Source: WLMZ01 sp043753895
GTDB taxonomy: Bacteria; Actinomycetota; Acidimicrobiia; Acidimicrobiales; Ilumatobacteraceae
Reading direction: 5' to 3'
DNA length: 64,000 nt
NCBI GenBank assembly: GCA_043753895.1
Contig: JAYUWK010000052.1
Location: 181,845 to 245,844, forward strand
Shown: in pieces, positions 42,975-51,319 of the stretch
How positions within the stretch are numbered: position 1 is the stretch's first letter
How the letters are laid out: each line of letters opens with the position of its first letter
The notes under the pieces: generated by a model
Databases searched by the model: none
What the model was told of the DNA's origin: nothing
The model's input: only the letters and a program-made list of their open reading frames with translations
Translations under genes and position numbers: made by a program

Positions 42975-43003
42975 CACGTATCTGACGCGTCGTCAGATAC
43001 GTG
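42975..43003. promoter_or_regulatory. 29-bp perfect palindrome, probable TetR-type operator
   Basis: CACGTATCTGACG and its exact reverse complement CGTCAGATACGTG flank CGT, giving a 13+3+13 palindrome 43 bp before the copy-1 start codon. A -10-like GTGTTATGGT follows it leftward, and a related GTGTTACGGT stands upstream of copy 2. The spaced TGACGNNNCGTCA form resembles operators of TetR-family regulators in actinobacteria, so it likely controls copy 1 and the transporter genes downstream. It could also form an RNA hairpin after copy 2. No TetR gene is in the window. Confidence 0.6.
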
Positions 43004-43046
43004 AATCATCGAAATCAAGAGCATCGGCGACCCACAAAATGTTGTG

Positions 43047-44489
43047 TCAGCCCGCCGAGAACTGCTGCGAGATGCGGTTTGCGTCGAGCTTCGCGGCCGC
43101 GAGCGCCGGCGTCGATGTGATTGGCACGATCCACGTCGGCTTGCACTCGAACGTGCCCGCCTTGTCGGGAGTAACCCGCTTGTATCCGGTGCCCTCGATC
43201 TTCAGCACGATGTTGCACGACGACGGATGGTTCAGGCCGGGATTGTCCTCGGCATGCAGTCCGTGGCCGGTCCACTTCGTGATCTTGGCGAGGTTGGCAA
43301 GCGCGCAGGCCCGGGTGAGCTCTGCTCCGCACGCCGACGAAGCTGTGGCCCATAGTAAGAACGACGACGCCGATTGCGTACCGAGCAGCGCCACATCTCC
43401 GCCTTTTTCCTTGAGCAGGTCGAGGAAGTCCTGAGTGGCCTTGTTGGTGGCTGCCTCCTCGAACGGAATCGACGTGAGGCGGACATAGACGTTGTTCATC
43501 GAGCCATCGGTGTTGGCGCCGGCGCACTGCGTCGAGTAGTGGTTCGCGTCGGTCACGATGGGTATGTCCAGGCCATTGGCCTTGGCTGTCTGGGCGAACA
43601 ACTGCAGACCCGGCAGGCATGTACCCGACCAGTACATCATCGTCGCTCCGGAGTCCTTGACCTGCTTCACGAACGGCGTCCAGTCGGCCTCGCCGGCCGG
43701 GTTGTACTCGAGCTTGGCATCGACGAATCCCCAACCGAAGCCGGGCGCGACGGCCAGTACCTTGTCGCGAGACTCCTGTGTTGCCGAGAACGCACCCACC
43801 AGGGTGGCGACGCGCTTCACGGCATCTGGCATCAGTGTGGCGAGCTGCTCGAAGTAGCCGGCCGACATCTCATCGGACGGGTTGGGTACGCCCATGAACA
43901 CATCCTTGCCGTGCGCGAACGCAGCGCTCACCGAATAGGTGGGAACCGAAGGCATGCGGCACTTGAGGCGGATTTCTTCCTGCTGAGCGTCAAAGGCCCA
44001 ACCCTGCCCAATGAGGAAGAAGTTGTTGCCATCGCACACACCCTGCATCGCGGCGGCGACTTCGAAGATCTTTGCGTCGAAGTAGTTGAAGGTGATGATG
44101 CGACCGTTGATGCCGCCGAGGTCGTTGCACTTCGAGACCATGGCCTTCATCGCATCGGTCATCTCATGGTTCAAGCCGGGTGATCCCACGTAGCCAGCGT
44201 CATCACCACCCGCGATGCTGATCGCATCCTTGGTGACGCCGGGCTCGCTACCCGAATCGGTGTTGGGCGTGGTGGCCTTGCCGCACGGCCACGGCGCATC
44301 GCCGAACATCGGCGCGGCCGGCTGTGCATCAGTGCCTGGTGTGGTGCCACCGGCGGAATTCGACGTGGCGGCGGATGACGTCGGCGCGGCCGATGCCGCG
44401 GGCTGGGCGTCGCGGCTCTTGCCGCACCCGGCTCCCAGCAATGCCAGCACCAATGGAATGGCCAGCAAACGAACCTGTGAACGACCCAT
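43047..44489 (-). CDS. Branched-chain-type ABC substrate-binding lipoprotein (copy 2)
   Basis: A 480-residue paralogue of copy 1. Its signal LLAIPLVLALLGAGCGKS has lipobox GAGC. The mature core repeats the family blocks of copy 1 in the same order; differences cluster in ligand-side loops (for example MVSWQGSC versus MMYWSGTC and NHYEAKC versus NHYSTQC), so the two may bind different ligands. It is first in transcription order for the cluster. A GGGGGGG Shine-Dalgarno precedes ATG 44489. Confidence 0.92.
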   Translation of the reverse strand: MGRSQVRLLAIPLVLALLGAGCGKSRDAQPAASAAPTSSAATSNSAGGTTPGTDAQPAAPMFGDAPWPCGKATTPNTDSGSEPGVTKDAISIAGGDDAGYVGSPGLNHEMTDAMKAMVSKCNDLGGINGRIITFNYFDAKIFEVAAAMQGVCDGNNFFLIGQGWAFDAQQEEIRLKCRMPSVPTYSVSAAFAHGKDVFMGVPNPSDEMSAGYFEQLATLMPDAVKRVATLVGAFSATQESRDKVLAVAPGFGWGFVDAKLEYNPAGEADWTPFVKQVKDSGATMMYWSGTCLPGLQLFAQTAKANGLDIPIVTDANHYSTQCAGANTDGSMNNVYVRLTSIPFEEAATNKATQDFLDLLKEKGGDVALLGTQSASSFLLWATASSACGAELTRACALANLAKITKWTGHGLHAEDNPGLNHPSSCNIVLKIEGTGYKRVTPDKAGTFECKPTWIVPITSTPALAAAKLDANRISQQFSAG

Positions 44490-44535
44490 CGAAATCCCCC
44501 CCGAGACTCAGCGTGTTGACGAACCGTAACACCAT

Positions 44536-44579
44536 TGATCGGCGATGATAGGGCAGGTGATCGGCGATGATCGGGCAGG
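44536..44579. repeat. Two-copy 22-bp direct repeat
   Basis: Copies at 44536-44557 and 44558-44579 begin TGATCGGCGATGAT and end GGGCAGG, differing at a single base. They lie between the cyclase stop (44586) and the copy-2 binding-protein start (44489), both leftward. A slipped duplication or a tandem regulator site is possible. Confidence 0.7.
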
Positions 44580-44585
44580 CTCGAT

Positions 44586-45488
44586 TCAGCCAATGGCGAT
44601 GGGGTTCACCGGGCTCCCTGATGCACCAGTGACGAGCAGACCGCCGACGGCGAGGAGCACGTCGTAGCACGTGTCAGCGGCGAGGTCGCCAAGCCAGAGG
44701 TGCTCGATCATCGTGACACCGAGCTGCTGCAACAGTTCGATGTGGACACACAGGAAGCGGTTCTGATCAAAGGGAATGGACTCGATCGCGGAGTTGTCAG
44801 AACCCACGACGCTGATGCTGTGGTCACGGATGAAGCTGACCGCATCCAAGCCAAGGCCCGCCTGCAACCACGCCTGAGCAGGTGGGAGGTGCGCGTTGCG
44901 ATGCTCGATCCATCCGGTGCGCACGAGCAGGATGTCACCGGCATCGATGGTGGTGCCCTGGGATACTCGGCACGCCTCGAGCAGCGCCGCATCGATGATG
45001 TGCCCGGCGACCAGGCCGGCGGGATCGACGTTGGCCGTGACGTACCCGGCTACGTCGAGCAACTTGGCGGGGCCCGCGAAGCTACCCGTCTGTTCGATGC
45101 CGCATTTCGCCGCACCACCCCGCGGGGTGAACGATGCTGCCGCGAAACCGTTGTAGATCATGGCCTCGGAGGTCACGTGCGAGAGCGCATCCATATGTGT
45201 GCCGATGTGACTCGGCATCACGAGTACGTCTTCGTTCGCTCCAACGCCTTCGCCGATCTCGAAGAACGGGGGCACCCGGCCGATGTCGGCCATGGTGGTG
45301 AGCGTGTACCGCTCGGGCGCGGGTCGATCGTGCACGGCAGGCACTGTTGCCTGGCTGAGCTGAATGGCGAGCGAGTAGACCTTGCCAGTGACGCGCCGCT
45401 GGGCGGAGGCCAGAACAGCCTCGGGCGTGATGAGGTTCAGTGCACCGCGCTGATCGTCGTCTCCCCAGCGTCCCCAGTTGTTGCTCAC
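44586..45488 (-). CDS. Cyclase family protein (kynurenine formamidase-like)
   Basis: A 300-residue metal-dependent hydrolase. The signature SHIGTHMDALSH has candidate ligands H94, H98, D100 and H104; the N-terminus WGDDDQRGALNLITPEAV is typical of the family. These enzymes hydrolyse formylkynurenine, isatin or cyclic esters. It is upstream of copy 2 of the binding proteins by 97 bp on the same strand and diverges from the SDR gene. Substrate unknown. Confidence 0.87.
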   Translation of the reverse strand: MSNNWGRWGDDDQRGALNLITPEAVLASAQRRVTGKVYSLAIQLSQATVPAVHDRPAPERYTLTTMADIGRVPPFFEIGEGVGANEDVLVMPSHIGTHMDALSHVTSEAMIYNGFAAASFTPRGGAAKCGIEQTGSFAGPAKLLDVAGYVTANVDPAGLVAGHIIDAALLEACRVSQGTTIDAGDILLVRTGWIEHRNAHLPPAQAWLQAGLGLDAVSFIRDHSISVVGSDNSAIESIPFDQNRFLCVHIELLQQLGVTMIEHLWLGDLAADTCYDVLLAVGGLLVTGASGSPVNPIAIG

Positions 45489-45592
45489 ATGCCTCTCCTC
45501 GCGTCAGTTACCAGACCGAACCGCGTGACCTGTGCGAGTTCGTCCTCTTTCGTATCACGTTGCGCCAAACGCGCCCGCTACCGTCGCTGATC

Positions 45593-46480
45593 ATGAGCAC
45601 ACAAACTCCGAGTACACAAACAGAACCGTGGGGCGGCCTCGAGGGTTACGCAGTGTTGATTACGGGCGGAGGCACCGGCATCGGTCGTGCATGCGCCGAG
45701 CGATTGGCCGCCGACGGCGCGGCCGTCACCATCTGCGGCCGCACCGAGGCATCGCTTGCGGCGGCGGCGGGCACCATCGCTACCGCGGCGGCATCGAGCG
45801 GCCTCGGCGGCAGCGTGCAGTTCGCTGTCGGCGACGTGACCAACGAAGACGACGTGCAACGCATCGTCGCCACCGCCCTCCAGCCAACGGGCGCGTTGAA
45901 TGGTTGTGTCGCCAACGCAGGAGGCTCTGCGGGTCTCGGCCCGTATCACCTGCAGGACACCAAACAGTTCCTCGACACGCTGCACCTCAATGTCTTGGGC
46001 ACGATGCTGTGCGTCAAGCACACCGTGGCGCACATGGTCGCGGCGGGTGGCGGCTCGTTTGTCGGTATGTCGTCCATCGCCGGCTACGTGACGCACCCCT
46101 ACTTCGGGGCGTACACCGTTTCGAAGGCGGGTATCGAGCAGATGATGCGCAACGCGGCCGATGAATACGGACCCGTCAACGTGCGCTACAACTCAGTGCG
46201 TCCGGGCTTCATCGCCACGGAGTTGATGGACGCCATCCCACGCGACAGCGCGGTCTATCGCAGCTATACCGACAACACCCCGATGGGCGGTGTGGGCGAA
46301 CCCGACGACGTCGCCGGCTTGGTTCGCTTCCTCCTCGGACCCGATGCGCGCTGGATCACCGGCGTGTCGATTGCCGTCGATGGTGGTCTTGGTCTGCGCC
46401 GCGGCCCCAACTTCGATTCGTTCCTCGAACCCTTTCTCGGCAGTGATGTGATGCTCGCGAAGAAGCCGTTCCAGCCGTAA
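45593..46480 (+). CDS. Short-chain dehydrogenase/reductase
   Basis: A 295-residue NAD(P)-dependent oxidoreductase. The Rossmann motif is TGGGTGIG, the NAG strand motif is NAGG, and the active site is the serine in GMSSIAGYVTHP with YTVSKAG (YxxxK). ATG 45593 (MSTQTPSTQ) is chosen over the long upstream open frame. The C-terminus extends ~25 residues past the usual GG-x-G end. Divergent from the cyclase, convergent with the second SDR. Substrate not readable. Confidence 0.88.
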   Translation: MSTQTPSTQTEPWGGLEGYAVLITGGGTGIGRACAERLAADGAAVTICGRTEASLAAAAGTIATAAASSGLGGSVQFAVGDVTNEDDVQRIVATALQPTGALNGCVANAGGSAGLGPYHLQDTKQFLDTLHLNVLGTMLCVKHTVAHMVAAGGGSFVGMSSIAGYVTHPYFGAYTVSKAGIEQMMRNAADEYGPVNVRYNSVRPGFIATELMDAIPRDSAVYRSYTDNTPMGGVGEPDDVAGLVRFLLGPDARWITGVSIAVDGGLGLRRGPNFDSFLEPFLGSDVMLAKKPFQP

Positions 46481-46499
46481 CACGGCGGCGCGGCACGCG

Positions 46500-47309
46500 T
46501 CAGCCGTGCGCACCGCCGTCGATGCGCACAGAGGTCGCGGTGATGTAGCGGCCATCCTCACTGGCGAGCATCGCGATCACACCGGCCACATCGGCCGGCG
46601 AACCCATCCCGCTGCCGATGATGGGCGACATCTTCGTGAACAGCGACCAGTCGGAATCGGCCGGCAACATGCCGGGGGTCGTCTCGGTGATGCCACTCGT
46701 GATTCCACCGGGCGCTACGGCAACGGCGCGTAGACCCTGCTTGCTGTACTCCACTGCGAGCGTATGAGTGAGCGCATCGACACCACCCTTGCTCGCTGCG
46801 TAGGCGGCCATGTACGGATGGGCGAACGTCGCCGAGGTCGAACTGAAGTTCACGATGACGCCATGGCCGGATTCCAGCAACGCAGGGAGCGCGGCACGGG
46901 TCATCAAGAACGTGCCGGTGAGGTTGATGTTGATCACCAGGTTCCACATGTCGAGCGTGCACTCGTGGGTGTGCGCGGCTCGCAGGATGCCGGCGGCGTT
47001 CACGAGCACGTCGAGTCCACCGAGCCCGCCGATCGCTTCGGTGACATCGGCGTTGACGGCCTGCTCGTTGGAAATGTCAAGAGCGGCAACACTGAGCCGA
47101 TCGCCGAGACTGTCGGCCGCAGCCATCTCGCGAGTGGTCTCGAGTCCGTCAGCATTCACGTCGATCGCATGTACCTGCCCCCCCTCGGCGAGCAGACGCA
47201 GCACCGTGCCCTGGCCGATTCCGGACCCACCGCCGGTGACGATGATCCGTCGATCCACAAACCTGTTCACAACCTGCTCCTCTGCACGCGCCGTCATCGT
47301 GGCTGCCAT
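46500..47309 (-). CDS. Short-chain dehydrogenase/reductase
   Basis: A 269-residue oxidoreductase with TGGGSGIGQGT, NAAG, the active serine in NFSSTSATFAHP and YAASKGG. The end reads ITATSVRIDGGAHG. Start options are ATG 47309, ATG 47297 or a GTG near VVNRF; 47309 is used. Convergent with the other SDR (19 bp between stops) and divergent from the ArgE-like gene. Its substrate is not known. Confidence 0.87.
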   Translation of the reverse strand: MAATMTARAEEQVVNRFVDRRIIVTGGGSGIGQGTVLRLLAEGGQVHAIDVNADGLETTREMAAADSLGDRLSVAALDISNEQAVNADVTEAIGGLGGLDVLVNAAGILRAAHTHECTLDMWNLVININLTGTFLMTRAALPALLESGHGVIVNFSSTSATFAHPYMAAYAASKGGVDALTHTLAVEYSKQGLRAVAVAPGGITSGITETTPGMLPADSDWSLFTKMSPIIGSGMGSPADVAGVIAMLASEDGRYITATSVRIDGGAHG

Positions 47310-47372
47310 CTGGTGCCACCGTAACCAGCGCGCGTCTGCGTCGCCGGGGTCAAGGCGGCAATACTGGCGGTG

Positions 47373-48557
47373 ATGAGCACGGAACACGGCCACGAGATCG
47401 ACGAACGGGTCCTCGAGTTGCTCGGTCACATGGTGGCGATGCCCACCGAGAGCACCACACCAAACCGTTCGCTCGTCGAATGGGCAGCCGATCATCTGCA
47501 GACATTCGGTGCGACGACGTCGATCATCGATGGGCCCGAAGGGCGCGCCAACCTGCTCGCCTCGCTCGGCCCCAGTGGACCCGGAGGACTGCTGCTATCC
47601 GGCCACACCGATGTGGTTCCGGCCGGCACCGGCTGGGCCACGGATCCGTATTCGCTGTCGATCGTCGGCGAGCATCTTGTCGGGCGCGGCACCGCGGACA
47701 TGAAGGGGTTCATTGCCTGTGTGCTCGCTGCCGTCGAGACGCTCGATCCCACGCAGCTCACTGCGCCGTTACACATCGCACTCTCGTACGACGAGGAGAT
47801 CGGCTGCGTCGGTGTGCGCAGCCTGCTGCAGCGACTCGCTGACAACGAGCAGGTGCGCCCCGATCTCGTTTTGATCGGTGAGCCGACGATGATGCGGCCA
47901 CGCCATGCGCACCTAGGCAAGGTCGCGTACGGCGTTTCGTTCGCAGCGCAGGCAGGGCATTCGAGCCTGTCGCCGTTCCTGCCGAGCGCTATCAGTTCGG
48001 CGGTTCGCGTCATCACCGCGCTCGAGGCCATTGCAGCGTCGCATCTTCAGGGCGCGCGCCGCGACGACACGGGTGAGGCCAACGCCGAGGTCACCGTGAA
48101 CGTGGGCACGATCAACGGGGGCACCGCACTCAATGTTCTCTCACCGCGCTGCGACTTCACGTTCGAGGTGCGCCACAACGCGACGCACGATCCCGATTCG
48201 TTGTTGGCGCCGCTGTGGGCCGCAATCGAAACAGAACGCGCGGCGTTGGGCAGTGTCGGTGGCGGGGTGGACATCACCGAGATCACGCGCTATCCGGCGT
48301 TGGCAACCGACCCATCCAGTCCCTGGGTACGCCTGGTCGAACGCGCCGCCGATCGCGGGGTCAGCACTCCGCTTGGCTTCGGCACAGAGGGCGGTTTGTT
48401 CGCCGCCGCCCTTGACGTGCCGGTATTGATCTGCGGCCCTGGCGACATCGGTGTGGCGCACAAACCCGACGAGTATGTGTCGGCGGATCAGCTCCGTGCC
48501 TGCCTCGCGTTCGTATCACGCATCATCACCGACGCCTGCACCGGTATCCCCCGCTGA
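47373..48557 (+). CDS. ArgE/DapE-type M20 deacetylase
   Basis: A 394-residue metallopeptidase. The zinc ligands lie in LLLSGHTDVVPAG (His), GRGTADMKGF (Asp) and YDEEIGCVG (Glu), with a dimerisation domain in the middle. It most resembles acetylornithine deacetylase, which removes acetate from N-acetylornithine in arginine synthesis. No other arg gene is nearby, so another N-acyl-amino-acid substrate is possible. GTG immediately before ATG 47373 is an alternative start. It ends at a long stem-loop before a convergent gene. Confidence 0.85.
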   Translation: MSTEHGHEIDERVLELLGHMVAMPTESTTPNRSLVEWAADHLQTFGATTSIIDGPEGRANLLASLGPSGPGGLLLSGHTDVVPAGTGWATDPYSLSIVGEHLVGRGTADMKGFIACVLAAVETLDPTQLTAPLHIALSYDEEIGCVGVRSLLQRLADNEQVRPDLVLIGEPTMMRPRHAHLGKVAYGVSFAAQAGHSSLSPFLPSAISSAVRVITALEAIAASHLQGARRDDTGEANAEVTVNVGTINGGTALNVLSPRCDFTFEVRHNATHDPDSLLAPLWAAIETERAALGSVGGGVDITEITRYPALATDPSSPWVRLVERAADRGVSTPLGFGTEGGLFAAALDVPVLICGPGDIGVAHKPDEYVSADQLRACLAFVSRIITDACTGIPR

Positions 48558-48564
48558 GGCACTC

Positions 48565-48630
48565 GGCGCGATCGAGGGTGTGTTGAAATAACCACGCAGC
48601 ACGTGGATTTCTCACCACACCCCTCGCGCC
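48565..48630. terminator. Branched stem-loop between convergent genes
   Basis: GGCGCGA at 48565-48571 pairs with TCGCGCC at the right end, and GAGGGTGTG pairs with CACACCCCTC with one bulge. An inner CCACG/CGTGG hairpin fills the loop. It lies in the 127-bp gap between the convergent ArgE-like and acyl-CoA ligase stops. The position suits a bidirectional terminator, although neither side has a clear T-run. Confidence 0.45.
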
Positions 48631-48684
48631 ACGCACGTTTGTCGAACCTCGCGCCGCTTGCTCGACCGCTCGCCCGGCAACGAC

Positions 48685-50244
48685 TCAGTTGACGCGGCGC
48701 TCGCGTCCGGCCCAGTAGGGCGCACGGAGATCCTTCTTCAAGACCTTCATCGCTCCTGACAACGGCAACGGCTCGGCTCTGAACTCCACGCTCTTGGGCA
48801 GCTTGTAACCGGCAATGTGGTCGCGACAGTGGTTGATGAGTTCGGCTGCAGTGGCCGACATCGCCGGCCGCAGTACGACGAGCGCGTGTACGGCCTCGCC
48901 CCAGCGTTCGTCGGGAATACCGATGACAGCCACCTGCGCGACAGCTGGATGTGTGGACAGCGCGTTCTCGACCTCGCTGGAGTACACGTTCTCGCCACCG
49001 GTGACGATCATGTCCTTCACCCGATCGACCAGATACAGGTAGCCCTCGTCGTCGAGGTAGCCCACATCGCCGGTGTGATACCAACCATCGCGGAAGACCT
49101 CGGCGGTGGCCTCGGGATTGTTCCAGTATTCGATCATGTAGTTGCCGCCCCGGGCGCAGACCTCGCCCACCTCGCCGATGGGGAGCGTCACGCCCTCCTC
49201 GCTCTGGATGCTCAAGACCACGCCAGGTACCGGGGAGCCGGCCGAGCTGAGGAACTTCCCACCGGCGCGATGCTCGTCGGCACCGAGCAGGGTGAGAATC
49301 GATGCGCTCTCGGTCATGCCATAGCCCTGCCAGATGTCCATGTCGGGATACAAAGACAGCAATCGCTCGAGCACGGCTTGGGGCATCGGCGAGGCCCCGT
49401 ACACGAGACTGCGGAAACTGCCCATGCGGTCGGGCGTGAACTCGGGGTGTGACATGACCATGTTGATCATCGTGGGCACCATCACGGTGAGCGTCGGCGA
49501 GTATTCCTCGACCGCGGCCATCACGCGCGCCGGGTCGAACATCGGGATGGTCACCGTGTGTGCACCCAGCGTGGGACCGCCGAGCACACTGAACATCGAT
49601 GCCGCATGGAACATCGGCGTCTGCAGCAGTGAGACGTCGTCATGACTCAATGGCACGCGGGCCATCACGTGATACATGTTGAGCATCTCGGCGCGTTGGT
49701 CGAGCAGCACCCCCTTGGGCAAACCCGTCGTTCCACCGGTGTACATGAGGACCACAGGATCGGTTTCCTCACCCTCGTCCGGCAGAATCGGGGCACTCTT
49801 CGCAACGAGGTCTTCGTACGCGACGTCGTGTGGGACAGCACCGCCGCCAACGAGGACCACAGTCTCGATGCCGGCCTCGGCGCGCACTGCGTCGATGAGG
49901 CCAGCAAAGACGAAATCGACGAAGCACACCTTCGTGCCGGAGTTCTTCAGTACGAAGGCCAACTCCTTTGGCGCGAGTCGAAGGTTCAACGGGTTCACCA
50001 CACCACCGCCGAGGAAGGCCGCGTGATACATCTCGAGATACTGCGGCGAGTTCATGGTCATGATGGCGAATCGATCGGAGCGTGTGACCCCGAGCGACTG
50101 GAGACCGCCGATCAGCCGCAGGACACGATCGAGATGTTCGCCGAATGTGGTGCTGACGCCTGTGGACGCGTCGGTGACGCAGACCCGGTTGGCATTGCGC
50201 TGCACCGCAGGCAGCAGGTGGCGGTGGTAGATCAGTTCCTTCAT
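48685..50244 (-). CDS. Acyl-CoA synthetase (AMP-binding)
   Basis: A 519-residue ligase that adenylates a carboxylic acid and transfers it to CoA. The AMP-binding P-loop motif is MYTGGTTGLPKG near residue 170, GYGMTES is the A5 core, DGWYHTGDVGYLDDEGY the A7/A8 region, and the C-terminal lysine lies in GAMKVLKKDLR. The protein ends PYWAGRERRVN, and a diverged copy of that tail is found alone near 61.2 kb. It is last of the leftward block NifJ-like/DHOD-like/ligase, after a 43-bp gap. The acid substrate is unknown. Confidence 0.92.
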   Translation of the reverse strand: MKELIYHRHLLPAVQRNANRVCVTDASTGVSTTFGEHLDRVLRLIGGLQSLGVTRSDRFAIMTMNSPQYLEMYHAAFLGGGVVNPLNLRLAPKELAFVLKNSGTKVCFVDFVFAGLIDAVRAEAGIETVVLVGGGAVPHDVAYEDLVAKSAPILPDEGEETDPVVLMYTGGTTGLPKGVLLDQRAEMLNMYHVMARVPLSHDDVSLLQTPMFHAASMFSVLGGPTLGAHTVTIPMFDPARVMAAVEEYSPTLTVMVPTMINMVMSHPEFTPDRMGSFRSLVYGASPMPQAVLERLLSLYPDMDIWQGYGMTESASILTLLGADEHRAGGKFLSSAGSPVPGVVLSIQSEEGVTLPIGEVGEVCARGGNYMIEYWNNPEATAEVFRDGWYHTGDVGYLDDEGYLYLVDRVKDMIVTGGENVYSSEVENALSTHPAVAQVAVIGIPDERWGEAVHALVVLRPAMSATAAELINHCRDHIAGYKLPKSVEFRAEPLPLSGAMKVLKKDLRAPYWAGRERRVN

Positions 50245-50287
50245 ATCGAAATTCCTCGTTCTGCTGTGGGCGGCCGACTCCGCGAGG

Positions 50288-51319
50288 TCAGTCCTCGTGA
50301 CGCACGTACTGGGGCAGGTAACGCGCTGCGCCGTGGCGGAGCACCTTCAGGTAATTGCAGCGCTCGTATGCGTCGGGGTCGGGCACCGATTGCTGACTCA
50401 TACTGCCACGAAGTTGCTGGACGGATTCGTAATCGTGTTCGTCGAGCCATGCCGCCACACCGCGCAGTAGCTCGTGCACGTGCTCGGGCCCGAGGCGCAG
50501 CAGCGATGACGTCGTCATCGTCACGTCGGCACCGGCCAGCAAACCCTTGATGACGTCACCCCATGTGTGCACGCCGCCGGAAAGGGCCAGCGAACACGGC
50601 ACCCGACCGTGCAACACCGCGATCCATCGCAGCGGCAGGCGCAGGTCGGCCGCAGTACTGAGGTCGAGGCTGGGTTGCACGGTGAGGGATTCCAGATCAA
50701 TTTCCGGTTGATAGAAACGGTTGAACAGCACGAGACCGTCGGCGCCTGCACCCACGACCGACTCGGCGACGTTGCCGAGGGCGCTGAAGTAGGGCGACAG
50801 TTTGACAGCAAGCGGGATCGACACGGCCTCACGCACGGCACGAACGAGATCGACGAGTCGGTTCTCAACCGTGGCGGCTGTGTCGGCGCGATCGGCAGCC
50901 ATCAGATACACGTTCAACTCGATCGCGGCTGCGCCGGCCTGTGCCAGTTCGGTGGCATAGCGCACCCACCCGCCAGTGGACATGCCGTTGAGGCTGGCGA
51001 TCACCGGCACCGAGAGCTGCTCGCTCGCGTCTGCGACGAGATCGAGATAACGGTCCACGTCGGTGGGCGTGTCGGGTACATCGGGCAGATAGCTCGACGC
51101 CTCGGCGTACACCCCTGCACCCTGGTTGTGCATTGCGTGCAGTTGAAATGCAGCGCCGACGATCTCCTCTTCAAACAACGACGGCAGCACGACGGCTGCA
51201 GCCCCCGCTGTCTCGAGGCGATGCAGTGTGTCGAGCCTGCCGGTCAGCGGTCCAGCCGACGCGACAATGGGGCCAGCGAGATCGAGGCCCAGATAGCGAC
51301 AACTCAGATCGGCGGTCAC
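50288..51319 (-). CDS. Dihydroorotate dehydrogenase-like protein
   Basis: A 343-residue FMN-barrel protein. It starts LSCRYLGLDLAGPIVASAGPLT and shows VIASLNGMSTGGWV, the substrate-side ELNVY stretch, PLAVKLSPY and ALSGGVHTWGDVIK, all typical of the DHODH fold; the usual catalytic residue region is not certain. Proteins of this subgroup commonly sit beside pyruvate:ferredoxin oxidoreductase genes and are unlikely to be the main pyrimidine enzyme. Its start overlaps the oxidoreductase stop by 4 nt, so the two are coupled. Confidence 0.85.
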   Translation of the reverse strand: MTADLSCRYLGLDLAGPIVASAGPLTGRLDTLHRLETAGAAAVVLPSLFEEEIVGAAFQLHAMHNQGAGVYAEASSYLPDVPDTPTDVDRYLDLVADASEQLSVPVIASLNGMSTGGWVRYATELAQAGAAAIELNVYLMAADRADTAATVENRLVDLVRAVREAVSIPLAVKLSPYFSALGNVAESVVGAGADGLVLFNRFYQPEIDLESLTVQPSLDLSTAADLRLPLRWIAVLHGRVPCSLALSGGVHTWGDVIKGLLAGADVTMTTSSLLRLGPEHVHELLRGVAAWLDEHDYESVQQLRGSMSQQSVPDPDAYERCNYLKVLRHGAARYLPQYVRHED

